Assembly (NCBI GenBank): GCA_023413135.1
Contig: JAEZQK010000055.1
Location: 1-64,000, forward strand
DNA from: Bacillota bacterium
GTDB taxonomy: Bacteria > Bacillota > Clostridia > Christensenellales > Aristaeellaceae
Direction of reading: 5' to 3'
DNA: 64,000 nucleotides
Positions 25,095 through 33,418 of the stretch are shown piece after piece; the stretch's first letter is position 1, and every line of letters starts with the position of its first letter. The notes beneath the pieces are model-generated. The model was given only the letters and a program-made list of their open reading frames with translations, made no database searches and had not been told where the DNA came from. The translations under genes were made by a program, and so were the position numbers.

Positions 25095-26240
25095 ATGATT
25101 TACTTGGACTACGCTGCAGATACGAAAGTTTCCGAAACCGTGCTATCCGCGTTCCTGTCGGCCGCACGGGAATACGGCGCAAACCCCAATTCCGGGCACG
25201 CGCTGGGCCTTGCTGCCAGTCGGAGGCTGGATCAGGCCGTGGAACATATCGCCGGGATGCTTGGTGCGCAGCCGGATGAAGTTGTGGTGACCTCCGGCGC
25301 CACCGAGGCCAACAATCTGGCCATTTTAGGCGCAGCATACGCCTATCAGAGCCGGGGGCGCCACCTGATTACAAGCCCGATGGAGCACGCCTCGGTAACC
25401 GGGCCGATGACTACGCTCAAAGCTGAAGGCTTCGATCTGGATTTTATGAAAGTACAGCCTGACGGCCGCGTCGATATAGCGCATCTTAAAACCCTTCTGC
25501 GCCCGGACACCATACTAGTCTCGCTGTGCGCTGTAGACAGCGAGGCGGGGGTCGTGCAGCCTCTGGAATCGGTGCGCGAAGCGCTGGCGGGCTTTCCCAA
25601 CTGCCGTCTGCATATAGATGCCACCCAGGCGGTGGGCAAGCTGCCGGTCAATTTGGACAGCGCAGACTTGTTTACCCTATCGCCCCACAAATTTTACGGC
25701 ATTACCGGCAGCGGGGCGCTGGTTGCGCGTAGCGGCATCCGCCTTGCGCCGCTGTGGCATGGCGGTACCGGCGCGACGCCGTACCGCAGCGGTACACCTG
25801 CGCTATCATTGACGGTCGCCATGGAGGCTGCGCTGGAGGAGGCGCACAGGTATCTTGATGAGCGGCTGGAAAGCGTCCGGCGGTTCAACCTTTACTTGCG
25901 CGATAAGCTTAGCAGTTTGCCCTTTGTCATCCTCAACAGCCCGGCAAACGCGTCGCCCTATATACTGAACTTCAGCGTTTTAAATGTCCGCGCCCGCGAA
26001 CTGATCGCGCTTTTATCCGACCGTGGCATCTGTGTGTCGTCGAAATCCGCCTGCTGCGCACCCGCTTCGCCGTCACACCCGGTTTTGGCAATGACCGGCG
26101 ACCGCAAACGCGCACTCAATACCGTGCGCGTAAGCCTCAGCCATTTAACCACAGAAAGCGAGATCGATCAATTCCTGCTTAAGCTCTGTGAATGCGCCGG
26201 CAGTTTGGAGGTATCCCATGGAAAACGGCCAGAAGCTTGA
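25095..26240 (+). CDS. Cysteine desulfurase (NifS/IscS-like, class V aminotransferase)
   Basis: A 381-residue PLP enzyme that takes sulfur from cysteine onto its own cysteine. The start is MIYLDYAADTKVS. SGATEANNLAI lies at about residues 65-75, and the PLP lysine is in FTLSPHKFYGITGSGAL. The sulfur-accepting Cys is in VSSKSACCAPASP. The C-terminal TESEIDQFL is typical. The ATG at 25095 has GGGAGAA upstream. Its end overlaps the start of the next gene, a TtcA-like tRNA thiolase, by 23 bp, so the pair is co-translated and the desulfurase likely donates sulfur directly to that enzyme. It is distinct from a housekeeping isc/suf locus, which is absent here. Confidence 0.92.
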   Translation: MIYLDYAADTKVSETVLSAFLSAAREYGANPNSGHALGLAASRRLDQAVEHIAGMLGAQPDEVVVTSGATEANNLAILGAAYAYQSRGRHLITSPMEHASVTGPMTTLKAEGFDLDFMKVQPDGRVDIAHLKTLLRPDTILVSLCAVDSEAGVVQPLESVREALAGFPNCRLHIDATQAVGKLPVNLDSADLFTLSPHKFYGITGSGALVARSGIRLAPLWHGGTGATPYRSGTPALSLTVAMEAALEEAHRYLDERLESVRRFNLYLRDKLSSLPFVILNSPANASPYILNFSVLNVRARELIALLSDRGICVSSKSACCAPASPSHPVLAMTGDRKRALNTVRVSLSHLTTESEIDQFLLKLCECAGSLEVSHGKRPEA

Positions 26241-27057
26241 GCGCAGCATCATTACGAAGTTCCGCAAGACCATCTGGAGTAACTTTACACGGGCGCTGCG
26301 CGAATACCGGCTGATTCAGCCGGGTGACCATATAGCCGCCTGCATCTCCGGCGGCAAGGACTCGTTCCTGATGGCCAAGTGTTTGCAGGAGATTCAGCGT
26401 CATGGAAATATGCCCTTTGAGCTGTCGTTTCTTGCGATGGATCCCGGCTACCATTCGCTTAACCGCCGCCTGATTCAGGAGAATGCGGAGTTGATGGGCC
26501 TGCCCATCCGCATCTTTGAGACCGATATTTTTGACACCGTGGCCAACATGGACCAAAACCCCTGCTATATGTGCGCCCGGATGCGCAGGGGCCACCTTTA
26601 CAAAAACGCGCAGCTGCTTGGCGCGAACAAGATCGCGCTGGGACACCACTTTGACGACGTGATCGAGACGGTGCTGCTCAGTATGCTCTACGGCGGCGAA
26701 ATGAAGACCATGATGCCGAGGCTCCGCAGTCAAAACTACCCGGGTATGGAGCTGATCCGGCCCATGTACATGGTGCGTGAGAAAGACATCATTGCCTGGC
26801 GGAACTACAATCATCTGACGTTTTTGAACTGTGCCTGCCGGTTTACCGAAAACTGCGCATTAGGCGACGGAGGCGGCGGAAAGCGCGCCCAGGTCAAGGC
26901 GCTGATCGCGCAATTGGAAAAAGCCCATCCCGGCGTTGAGATGAATATCTTCCGTTCCTGCCATGACGTCAATCTGGATACCGTCATCGGCTACAAAAAA
27001 GACGGCGTGCTCCACTCCTTTGATGAGGATTACGATACGTGCCATCAGGATCAATAA
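26218..27057 (+). CDS. TtcA-like tRNA 2-thiolation protein (PP-loop ATPase)
   Basis: A 279-residue PP-loop ATPase. The SGGKDS motif lies at about residues 38-43. Cys-x2-Cys occurs in NPCYMCARMRRG, and a third Cys lies further on in LNCACRF; in TtcA these three hold an iron-sulfur cluster. GHHFDDVIET is also characteristic. TtcA makes 2-thiocytidine at position 32 of certain tRNAs. The C-terminus carries a Gly-rich GDGGGGKRAQ stretch and is of ordinary length. The ATG at 26218 overlaps the desulfurase gene, so sulfur supply and tRNA thiolation are likely linked. A related substrate (other thiolated base) cannot be excluded. Confidence 0.88.
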   Translation: MENGQKLERSIITKFRKTIWSNFTRALREYRLIQPGDHIAACISGGKDSFLMAKCLQEIQRHGNMPFELSFLAMDPGYHSLNRRLIQENAELMGLPIRIFETDIFDTVANMDQNPCYMCARMRRGHLYKNAQLLGANKIALGHHFDDVIETVLLSMLYGGEMKTMMPRLRSQNYPGMELIRPMYMVREKDIIAWRNYNHLTFLNCACRFTENCALGDGGGGKRAQVKALIAQLEKAHPGVEMNIFRSCHDVNLDTVIGYKKDGVLHSFDEDYDTCHQDQ

Positions 27058-27187
27058 CGCTTTACATCCTTAAAATACCGCCATCATAGTCTGATAGAAT
27101 GTGAGGAGTATACCACCAGTAGCCTTAAAGTCATCCATGAGGTTCTGTTCGACATTTAAAACAACTTTCTGTTTATTCATATAACGG

Positions 27188-27216
27188 TTTACTTGCAGAA
27201 GATGGCATGCTATACT
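27188..27216 (+). promoter_or_regulatory. Promoter for the kinase/methyltransferase genes
   Basis: TTTACT (27188-27193), a 17-bp spacer and TATACT (27211-27216), about 100 bp before the ATG at 27316. The gap 27058-27315 otherwise shows no gene. Confidence 0.6.
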
Positions 27217-27315
27217 TGATTTGTCAATATGATATTAAGCAATCTGTACCTATTTGACCTGCTGCAAATTCCCCAACAAAAACAATTCTGCCGTACTAAA
27301 AGAAAAGAGGCAAAT

Positions 27316-27900
27316 ATGAAAAGATTGATTCTGGTTACATCCCCGCCGGCCTGCGGGAAAACCTATGTATCCAAGCAGCTTGCCAAGAACCTCAAGCATG
27401 TGGTCTACCTGGATAAGGATACGCTGATCGTGTTGTCCAAGCAGATCTTTGTTGTCGCAAATCAGGAGTATAACAGAAGCTCAGACTTTTTCGAAGCCAA
27501 TATACGGGATTATGAATATGCGGCGATCGTCGACCTTGCCCTGGAGGCGCTGGAGTATGACGACATCGTACTGATAAACGCCCCCTTTACAAGAGAGGTG
27601 CGCGATACGAAATATATGTCCGATTTAAAATCAAAACTTGCGCAGAAAAACGCAAGCCTCACCGTGATATGGGTCCAGACGGATGTAGAGGTATGCAGGC
27701 AGAGAATGATTAGGCGCAACAGTGACCGCGACCACTGGAAACTCACACATTGGGACGAATATATAGCAGGCGTCAATTTTGAAATTCCAAAGGAACTGGA
27801 CGATCCGGAATGCAAAGACGATCTGCTTATTTTCAAAAACTCCTCAGACGAAGAGTTTGAAGCGTCCATGAATGAGACCCTGGGCATCATTGAAGGGTAG
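27316..27900 (+). CDS. P-loop ATPase, zeta-toxin/adenylate-kinase-like
   Basis: A 194-residue P-loop kinase-like protein. It starts MKRLILVTSPPACGKTYVSKQLA, with an altered Walker A (TSPPACGKT). Later, DIVLINAPFTREV fits a Walker B-like strand, and VWVQTDVEVCRQRMIRRNSDRDHWK carries the arginine-rich lid of small nucleotide kinases. Such proteins phosphorylate small molecules, sugars or nucleotides; a zeta toxin would need an antidote gene and none is near. The ATG at 27316 lies after AAGAGG; an upstream 29-codon extension has no site. It is 39 bp from a methyltransferase gene and is probably co-transcribed. The substrate is unknown. Confidence 0.75.
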   Translation: MKRLILVTSPPACGKTYVSKQLAKNLKHVVYLDKDTLIVLSKQIFVVANQEYNRSSDFFEANIRDYEYAAIVDLALEALEYDDIVLINAPFTREVRDTKYMSDLKSKLAQKNASLTVIWVQTDVEVCRQRMIRRNSDRDHWKLTHWDEYIAGVNFEIPKELDDPECKDDLLIFKNSSDEEFEASMNETLGIIEG

Positions 27901-27939
27901 CATGGCCATTAAGGCAGGGACGGATGAAGGAAAAGAATC

Positions 27940-28695
27940 ATGACACATGAAGAAAAAATGAAGCTGATGGTGGATGAAAAGTATCCTTTGGCATCAAAGT
28001 ACGATCCCGAATGGATTTACGAAAACAAAATGGGCTGTCAGTGCCTTTGGCTTGCAGAGTCATTGTCAAGGGTGATGAAGCTTGAACCGGGCATGCGTGT
28101 CCTGGACCTGGGATGCGGAAAAGCGCTCACCTCGATCTTTTTAGCCAAGGAGTTTGGCGTCACCGTATATGCGACCGATTTGTGGATCAGCGCCTCGGAT
28201 AACTGGAAGCGCATTTGTGAAATGGGCATGCAGGACCGGGTAATCCCGATCCACGCCGACGCTCACGCGCTGCCTTATGCGAATGATTTTTTCGATGCCA
28301 TTGTCTGCATTAACTCCTTTCAATTCTACGGCACATCAGATACGTATCTGGCGGATTATCTGGCGCATCTGCTAAGACCAAACGGCCAGTTCGGTCTGGC
28401 TTTATGGGGACCGGATAACGAATTTCAAGGAAAAGTCCCCACTGACATGGAAAAAGGCTGGTGGCCGGACTTTTATTATTTCCACTCCCTTGACTGGTGG
28501 CGGTGGCACTTTGAAAAAACTAAGCTTTTTTCCTTTGAATTTGGGGACGATCTGGGCGGCGACGGCATTCGCGTCACAAAGCAATGGGCAAAGATCATGG
28601 ACAAATATGATGAGCTTCACAACAATGAGATCATGCGCTGGAACCGGATGGTTTTTAGGCGCAACAGCTTCCATGCGGATGACTTCAGAGTGTGA
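27940..28695 (+). CDS. Class I SAM-dependent methyltransferase
   Basis: A 251-residue methyltransferase. Motif I is MRVLDLGCGKALTSIFLAKEFGVTVYATDLW, followed by RVIPIHADAHALPYANDFFDAIVCINSF, the usual strand 4 region, and LLRPNGQFGLALWGPD. The C-terminal half has an aromatic-rich WWPDFYYFHSLDWWRWHFEKT segment seen in small-molecule methyltransferases of the cobalamin-biosynthesis/UbiE type. The ATG follows AAGGAAAAG. It lies between the P-loop kinase and YlxP genes on the same strand. The substrate is unknown. Confidence 0.85.
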   Translation: MTHEEKMKLMVDEKYPLASKYDPEWIYENKMGCQCLWLAESLSRVMKLEPGMRVLDLGCGKALTSIFLAKEFGVTVYATDLWISASDNWKRICEMGMQDRVIPIHADAHALPYANDFFDAIVCINSFQFYGTSDTYLADYLAHLLRPNGQFGLALWGPDNEFQGKVPTDMEKGWWPDFYYFHSLDWWRWHFEKTKLFSFEFGDDLGGDGIRVTKQWAKIMDKYDELHNNEIMRWNRMVFRRNSFHADDFRV

Positions 28696-28731
28696 GGGAT
28701 TGAAGATAACAGCACGGGAGTTGAAACCACC

Positions 28732-29013
28732 ATGTTGATCGGCACCGCACAAATCACCATCCACGCCCCATGGGTGCATTCCCTGAAAGAGAAGCGCATG
28801 GTGGTCAGGAGCATTTGCGCCAAGGTACGCAACAAGTTCAACGTATCCATCGCGGAGGTGGATGCGCAGGACCTCCATCAGCGGATTGTGCTGGGCTTTG
28901 CCTGTGTTGCAGGGGATGCGGCCATAGCCGACAGCATGGTTGATAACATATTGAATTTCATTGAGAACAATTCTGAAGGTGAAATCATCGATATTTTCAA
29001 GGAGTTCAGGTAA
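28732..29013 (+). CDS. DUF503 (YlxP-like) protein
   Basis: A 93-residue protein of the DUF503 family. It opens with MLIGTAQITIHAPWVHSLKEKRMVVRSICAKVRNKFNVSIAEVDAQDLHQRIVLGFACVAGD, which is diagnostic: the SLKEKR and AEV motifs with a ferredoxin-like fold. In other Firmicutes YlxP lies in the nusA-infB-rbfA cluster and is proposed to assist ribosome maturation; here it stands apart from that cluster. The ATG has a weak upstream AGGGATTG-like site. The role is not established. Confidence 0.88.
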   Translation: MLIGTAQITIHAPWVHSLKEKRMVVRSICAKVRNKFNVSIAEVDAQDLHQRIVLGFACVAGDAAIADSMVDNILNFIENNSEGEIIDIFKEFR

Positions 29014-29044
29014 CATTTTAAATGCTAACCGGGAGGATACACCT

Positions 29045-30109
29045 ATGAAGATCACCGATATCGAAACGCCGGCCTTGATCCTGGACGAATCGTCCCTTAC
29101 GCGTAATATGGCTGCGATGAAAGCATTGACGGACGAAGTTGGGATCAGCCTGAGGCCGCACTACAAATCGCATCGCTCCGCGTACCTGGCCCAATTGCAG
29201 ATGTCCTTGGGCGCCAAGGGGATCACTTGCGCAAAGGTTGGCGAGGCCGAAGATCTGGCAAAGGCCGGGATACAAGATATTCTGATTGCAAATCAGATCA
29301 CATCCCCGTCCAAGATCGCCCGGGCAGTACAGGTGGCCCTAAAGACGAATCTGACGGTATGCGTGGATACAAAACAAAATGTGCTCGATCTGGAGGAAGC
29401 CGCAAGCCTAAAAAATACCAAATTGTCGGTGTATATTGAGTTTGAGATCGGCATGAACCGTTGCGGTGTCGAAACCTTCGAGGAAGTATATGCCCTGGCG
29501 GAACTGATACAAAGGCAGCCGCATTTGTGCTTTAAAGGCATACAAGCTTATGCAGGCCAATTGTCTCATGAGGTTGACGATGAAAAACGGCTCACCCATT
29601 CGGTAAATATAGAGCACCGCCTTACACAGCTGAAAGAACACCTTACGTCCAAAGGGATTCCAGTGCAGGAAATCAGTGGCATGAGCACGGGTACGCTTCC
29701 GCTAAGAAAGAAAATGAAAACGGTCTACACGGAGGCGCAGGCAGGCAGCTACCTGTTTATGGATGCTTGCTACGGCAAAATGACTCTGCCCTTTGAACAT
29801 GCACTGTTTGTACTGGCGACCGTCGTATCCGTAAGGGGAAGTGCCTTTCATACCGATGCAGGCCTCAAATCCTGCAGCGTAGATCAGGGAAATCCCGTTT
29901 TGAAAGACCATCCCGAAGTACAGGCCCGGCTCAGTGAAGAGCATATATCGCACCAGCTTCCCGGGCACACCTATCGTGTGAATGATAAAGTACTATACAT
30001 TCCGGGGCATTGCTGCACAAACATCAACTTGTTCGACAATATCTATTTGGTTTCTGATGAAGAAGTTTTGCGCGTTATACCGGTTACCGGCCGGGGAAAG
30101 TCACAATAA
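29045..30109 (+). CDS. D-threonine aldolase/D-serine dehydratase-like PLP enzyme
   Basis: A 354-residue enzyme of the alanine-racemase N-terminal fold, DSD1 type. The start is MKITDIETPALILDE, followed by the PLP lysine in RPHYKSHRS. The C-terminal zinc pair is in YIPGHCCTNINLFD (His-x-Cys). These features mark D-threonine aldolases and eukaryotic-type D-serine dehydratases, which act on D-3-hydroxyamino acids. The ATG at 29045 follows GGGAGGA; an upstream start overlaps ylxP. It lies 31 bp after that gene. It may recycle D-serine or D-threonine. The exact substrate is unknown. Confidence 0.88.
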   Translation: MKITDIETPALILDESSLTRNMAAMKALTDEVGISLRPHYKSHRSAYLAQLQMSLGAKGITCAKVGEAEDLAKAGIQDILIANQITSPSKIARAVQVALKTNLTVCVDTKQNVLDLEEAASLKNTKLSVYIEFEIGMNRCGVETFEEVYALAELIQRQPHLCFKGIQAYAGQLSHEVDDEKRLTHSVNIEHRLTQLKEHLTSKGIPVQEISGMSTGTLPLRKKMKTVYTEAQAGSYLFMDACYGKMTLPFEHALFVLATVVSVRGSAFHTDAGLKSCSVDQGNPVLKDHPEVQARLSEEHISHQLPGHTYRVNDKVLYIPGHCCTNINLFDNIYLVSDEEVLRVIPVTGRGKSQ

Positions 30110-30166
30110 GAATAATCCTGCTTTGCAATAAGCAAAGCACTCTTCAAAAGGAAACATGAATTTGCT

Positions 30167-31066
30167 ATGATTATAAGCGCAAGCCGCCGCACCGATATAC
30201 CGGCCTGCTATTCCGATTGGTTCTACCAAAGGATCAGGGAAGGGTTTGTTTTGACGCGCAACCCCATGCGCTTTCACCAGGTTTCCAAAGTGATCCTTTC
30301 TCCCGAAGCTGTGGACGGCATTGTGTTCTGGACAAAAAATCCCGCCCCCATGATAAACAGGCTGGACGAGCTGAATGCATACACCTACTATTTTCAGTTC
30401 ACGCTGACCTCCTACGGCAAAGACATGGAGCCCAATGTTCCCGTCAAAAGCAGTGAGGTGATCCCCACCTTCCTGCGCCTGTCCGACAAGATTGGCCCGG
30501 AGAGAGTTGTCTGGCGTTATGACCCGATCCTGCTCAGCGAAAAATATACCGTAGATTATCATCTGGAGTATTTCCATGAAATCGCCAAGCGGTTAAGAGG
30601 TTATACCAACAAGTGCATCATCAGCTTCGTGGACCGCTACCGAAACACGGACACCAATCTCGGTACCTTCGGGCTTGCGGAAATGGATGACGATACCATG
30701 CGAAAACTGGCAGAGTCCTTTTGTAGAATTGCCCGCGGCTTTAAAATGGTCGTCGAAACCTGTGCCGAGGAGATCGATCTAAAAGCATATGGTATCGGCC
30801 ACGCAAAATGCATAGACGGCGGTTTGCTGGGTAAGCTTCGCGGATATCCCCTCAAGGTTTCCAGGGACAAAAATCAGCGGCCCCATTGCGGGTGCGATGC
30901 CAGCGTGGATATCGGCATGTACAACACCTGCAAAAACGGCTGCAGATACTGCTATGCCAATTACAATACCGGTGCGCTGAAAACCGCCGCAGGCAGCCAT
31001 GATCCATCCTCCCCGCTGCTGATCGGCGGCATCGGCGAGGATGATATCATCAAGATACGCACCTGA
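30167..31066 (+). CDS. DUF1848 family protein, probable iron-sulfur/radical SAM-like
   Basis: A 299-residue DUF1848 protein. It opens MIISASRRTDIPACYSDWF, the signature start, with GIVFWTKNPAPM and RVVWRYDPIL further on. The C-terminus bears a cysteine-rich stretch: CGCDASVDIGMYNTC, then NGCRYCYANY, including a Cys-x2-Cys-Tyr. This resembles spore photoproduct-lyase-like or radical SAM cluster sites placed at the C-terminus rather than at the N-terminus. The reaction has not been established for the family. The ATG follows AAAAGGAAAC. The downstream GH43 gene starts 27 bp later. Confidence 0.85.
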   Translation: MIISASRRTDIPACYSDWFYQRIREGFVLTRNPMRFHQVSKVILSPEAVDGIVFWTKNPAPMINRLDELNAYTYYFQFTLTSYGKDMEPNVPVKSSEVIPTFLRLSDKIGPERVVWRYDPILLSEKYTVDYHLEYFHEIAKRLRGYTNKCIISFVDRYRNTDTNLGTFGLAEMDDDTMRKLAESFCRIARGFKMVVETCAEEIDLKAYGIGHAKCIDGGLLGKLRGYPLKVSRDKNQRPHCGCDASVDIGMYNTCKNGCRYCYANYNTGALKTAAGSHDPSSPLLIGGIGEDDIIKIRT

Positions 31067-31092
31067 CGATGCACGGCCAAACTGGAGGTAAC

Positions 31093-32625
31093 ATGCTCTA
31101 TCAAAATCCTGTGATGCGCGGCTTTTTCCCCGACCCATCTGTCATCTGTGTAAACGGCATATATTACGCGGTGAATTCCACCTTTCAATACTTCCCCGCC
31201 ATCGTTATCAGCGAAAGCTATGATCTTGTGAACTGGCGGATCATCGGCCACGCCATCACTGATCCACATGATTTGGACTTAAGCGACATCAAGGATTCCC
31301 ACGGCATCTGGGCCCCGGATATCTCCTATGCCGATGGCCGGTTCTGGATTTTTGCGCCCCTTCGGCTCAATGGCGACGGCGGAAGAAGCCATACGGTGCT
31401 TCGCCGCCAGCTTGTGATGCATGCCGAAAAGCCGGAAGGCCCCTATACGAAGCCAGCTTGCCTGGAGATGGACAATATTGATCCATCCCACTTTGTGGAT
31501 GAGGATGGACGCCACTACCTGATTAACGCGCCGGGCATCACCATCACCCCTTTGAATGCCGGCTGTACCGCCTTTGCAGGAGAAACTGTGCAGGCTTGGG
31601 CAGGCACCGGCAAAAAAGCTCCGGAAGGTCCGCACCTATTGAAAAAGGATGGCTGGTACTACGCCATTTTAGCGGAAGGCGGCACGGGCTTTGACCACCA
31701 AATCTCCATCGCCCGTTCCCGCCATATATACGGTCCCTATGAGCCATGCCCCCATAACCCCATTTTGAAGCAGAGGGATCCTGCCGCCCTTTTGCAGCGG
31801 TGCGGCCACGCCAAGTTTGTGAAGGCGCCGGATGGCGAATGGTACGCGCTGTACCTTTGTGCCCGCCCTATAGGAGGCAAATATACCGTTATGGGCCGGG
31901 AAACAGCTCTACAGCGCGTAGAATGGATGGAAGACGGCTGGCCCCGCATGGATGACGGGCTTCCTTTGGAGTTCGCTCCCGTTCCCATACCCGGCAAGTC
32001 ACAGCACATAGTTTCGTCCTTCTCAGACCATTTTGACGGCTCGGAACTGAAAAAGGAATGGCAGTTTGTGCGCAACCCCAGCGGTGAGTGGTCGCTTTCC
32101 GAGCGCCCCGGGTACCTTCGTATTTGGACACAGGATGGCGATCTTCATGAACGCCGGGCGAAAAACACACTGGTGCACAGGGAGACGGAAACGCGCTATA
32201 CTGCTTCCACTCTCATGCATTTTAGCCCCCAATGGGAAGGGGAGCAGGCGGGGCTTACCTGTTACTATGCCACGGACGCCTACATCAAGTGCGCCAAAAC
32301 ATCAAATGGCATGGTGCTTTCCCTGAGGGCAGGCGGTGAAGAAATAATGGCCGCCTCCGCACAGCTTGAAAGCATGCAAAGCCCGGTAACGCTTCAGGTG
32401 CAAGTGGATGGGCTTACACGCAGCTTCTTCTTCCGGGAGGGATGCGGTCCCCTAAAAACGCTGGGTACCATCGAGGATTGTGCCTTTTTAAGCGACGAGT
32501 TTTTGCAAAACGGTGCAAAAAGGCATACAGGTACCATGGTAGGCCTGTATGCCTTAAATGGCGGATGCGGCAGCCGCATCCCGGCGGACTTCAAATATTT
32601 TGAGTACAAAGCCGCTTCCGGTTAA
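31093..32625 (+). CDS. Glycoside hydrolase family 43 (beta-xylosidase/arabinofuranosidase-like)
   Basis: A 510-residue GH43 enzyme. The five-bladed propeller covers about residues 1-300, with the general base Asp in GFFPDPSVI, the second Asp in GIWAPDISY and the acid Glu in KKAPEGPHLLKK, as the family requires. A C-terminal beta-sandwich (DUF1349/GH43_C2-like) occupies residues 310-510. The enzyme cleaves xylosides or arabinofuranosides from plant glycans. There is no signal peptide, so its substrate is taken up first. The ATG at 31093 follows GGAGGTAAC. It is the last plus-strand gene before the SDR operon. Confidence 0.93.
   Translation: MLYQNPVMRGFFPDPSVICVNGIYYAVNSTFQYFPAIVISESYDLVNWRIIGHAITDPHDLDLSDIKDSHGIWAPDISYADGRFWIFAPLRLNGDGGRSHTVLRRQLVMHAEKPEGPYTKPACLEMDNIDPSHFVDEDGRHYLINAPGITITPLNAGCTAFAGETVQAWAGTGKKAPEGPHLLKKDGWYYAILAEGGTGFDHQISIARSRHIYGPYEPCPHNPILKQRDPAALLQRCGHAKFVKAPDGEWYALYLCARPIGGKYTVMGRETALQRVEWMEDGWPRMDDGLPLEFAPVPIPGKSQHIVSSFSDHFDGSELKKEWQFVRNPSGEWSLSERPGYLRIWTQDGDLHERRAKNTLVHRETETRYTASTLMHFSPQWEGEQAGLTCYYATDAYIKCAKTSNGMVLSLRAGGEEIMAASAQLESMQSPVTLQVQVDGLTRSFFFREGCGPLKTLGTIEDCAFLSDEFLQNGAKRHTGTMVGLYALNGGCGSRIPADFKYFEYKAASG
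32520..32555. repeat. Near-perfect 12-bp hairpin inside the GH43 3' end
   Basis: AAGGCATACAGG (32520-32531) and CCTGTATGCCTT (32544-32555) pair completely around a loop that itself contains TACCATGGTA. It lies 70 bp before the stop codon, and a T run is lacking. Confidence 0.8.
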
Positions 32626-32629
32626 AAGA

Positions 32630-33418
32630 TCAGTCAAGAACTTCCCTGGCCTTGAGCCATCTTAAGTAAAGCAGCCTTGTCAGCGTAGTCCTGGGCACAA
32701 GCCGGCCCAGGATGCTGAACAAGCGGTTGACCATCCCCGGGATATAGACTCGCCTTCCCCGCAAGGCCTTGGCAATGGTCCGTCTCGCTACCACTGTCAG
32801 GCTGTTGGTGGTGATCCTGCCCCAGAAGCCCTGAGCGCTGATGCCCTGCATAGCGCCGGGGGTGGTAGGCAGACCGCCGGGGCACAATGCTAAAACATTT
32901 GCATTTTGATCCGCCAATTCCTGGGACAACGCCATGGAAAAGTCCAACAGGAACCGTTTGGAGGCCGCGTAGGTGGCCTTGAGCGGCATGGGATACAGGG
33001 AAGCCAGGCTGGACACCACCACAATGGTGAAGCGTTTTTGCTTGTCCCGCTTAAGCAGCGCGCCGTGCAGCACCCGCAAGGTGCCTTCGATATTGACCCG
33101 CACGATATCGATAAGCCGGTCGCAATCCATCTCCAGAAATCCGCCTTCAAAGTCGATGCCCGCCACGTGCAGCAGCATATGAAGCTGCATGCCTTTTTCC
33201 TTCATATAGCCAAACAGCTTTTTCACATCCGCCGGGTCCGTGAGATCACAGGGCAGGGCATCGACCTTCACATTATGCTGCCTTAGCAGGCCGCCCCGGA
33301 AAACCTCCAGGCTGGAAGCATTTACATCGGTTAGCATCAAATCATAGCCACGCCGGGCAGCTTCTATCGCCATAGCCCGCCCCAGCCCCCCGCCTGCGCC
33401 GGTAATCAAAACAGTCAT
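32630..33418 (-). CDS. Short-chain dehydrogenase 1
   Basis: A 262-residue SDR. The NAD(P) motif is TGAGGGLGRAMA at the start. The catalytic region has SSLASLYPMPLKATYAASKRFL, giving Ser, Tyr-x3-Lys (YAASK). Active SDRs reduce or oxidise small carbonyls or alcohols. The C-terminal part is basic and hydrophobic (VNRLFSILGRLVPRTTLTRLLYLRWLK), suggesting membrane contact as in DltE/retinol-dehydrogenase-like proteins. The ATG at 33418 overlaps the TGA of the upstream SDR gene (ATGA), so the two are translationally coupled. It is the last gene of a PadR-led operon. The substrate is unknown. Confidence 0.88.
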   Translation of the reverse strand: MTVLITGAGGGLGRAMAIEAARRGYDLMLTDVNASSLEVFRGGLLRQHNVKVDALPCDLTDPADVKKLFGYMKEKGMQLHMLLHVAGIDFEGGFLEMDCDRLIDIVRVNIEGTLRVLHGALLKRDKQKRFTIVVVSSLASLYPMPLKATYAASKRFLLDFSMALSQELADQNANVLALCPGGLPTTPGAMQGISAQGFWGRITTNSLTVVARRTIAKALRGRRVYIPGMVNRLFSILGRLVPRTTLTRLLYLRWLKAREVLD

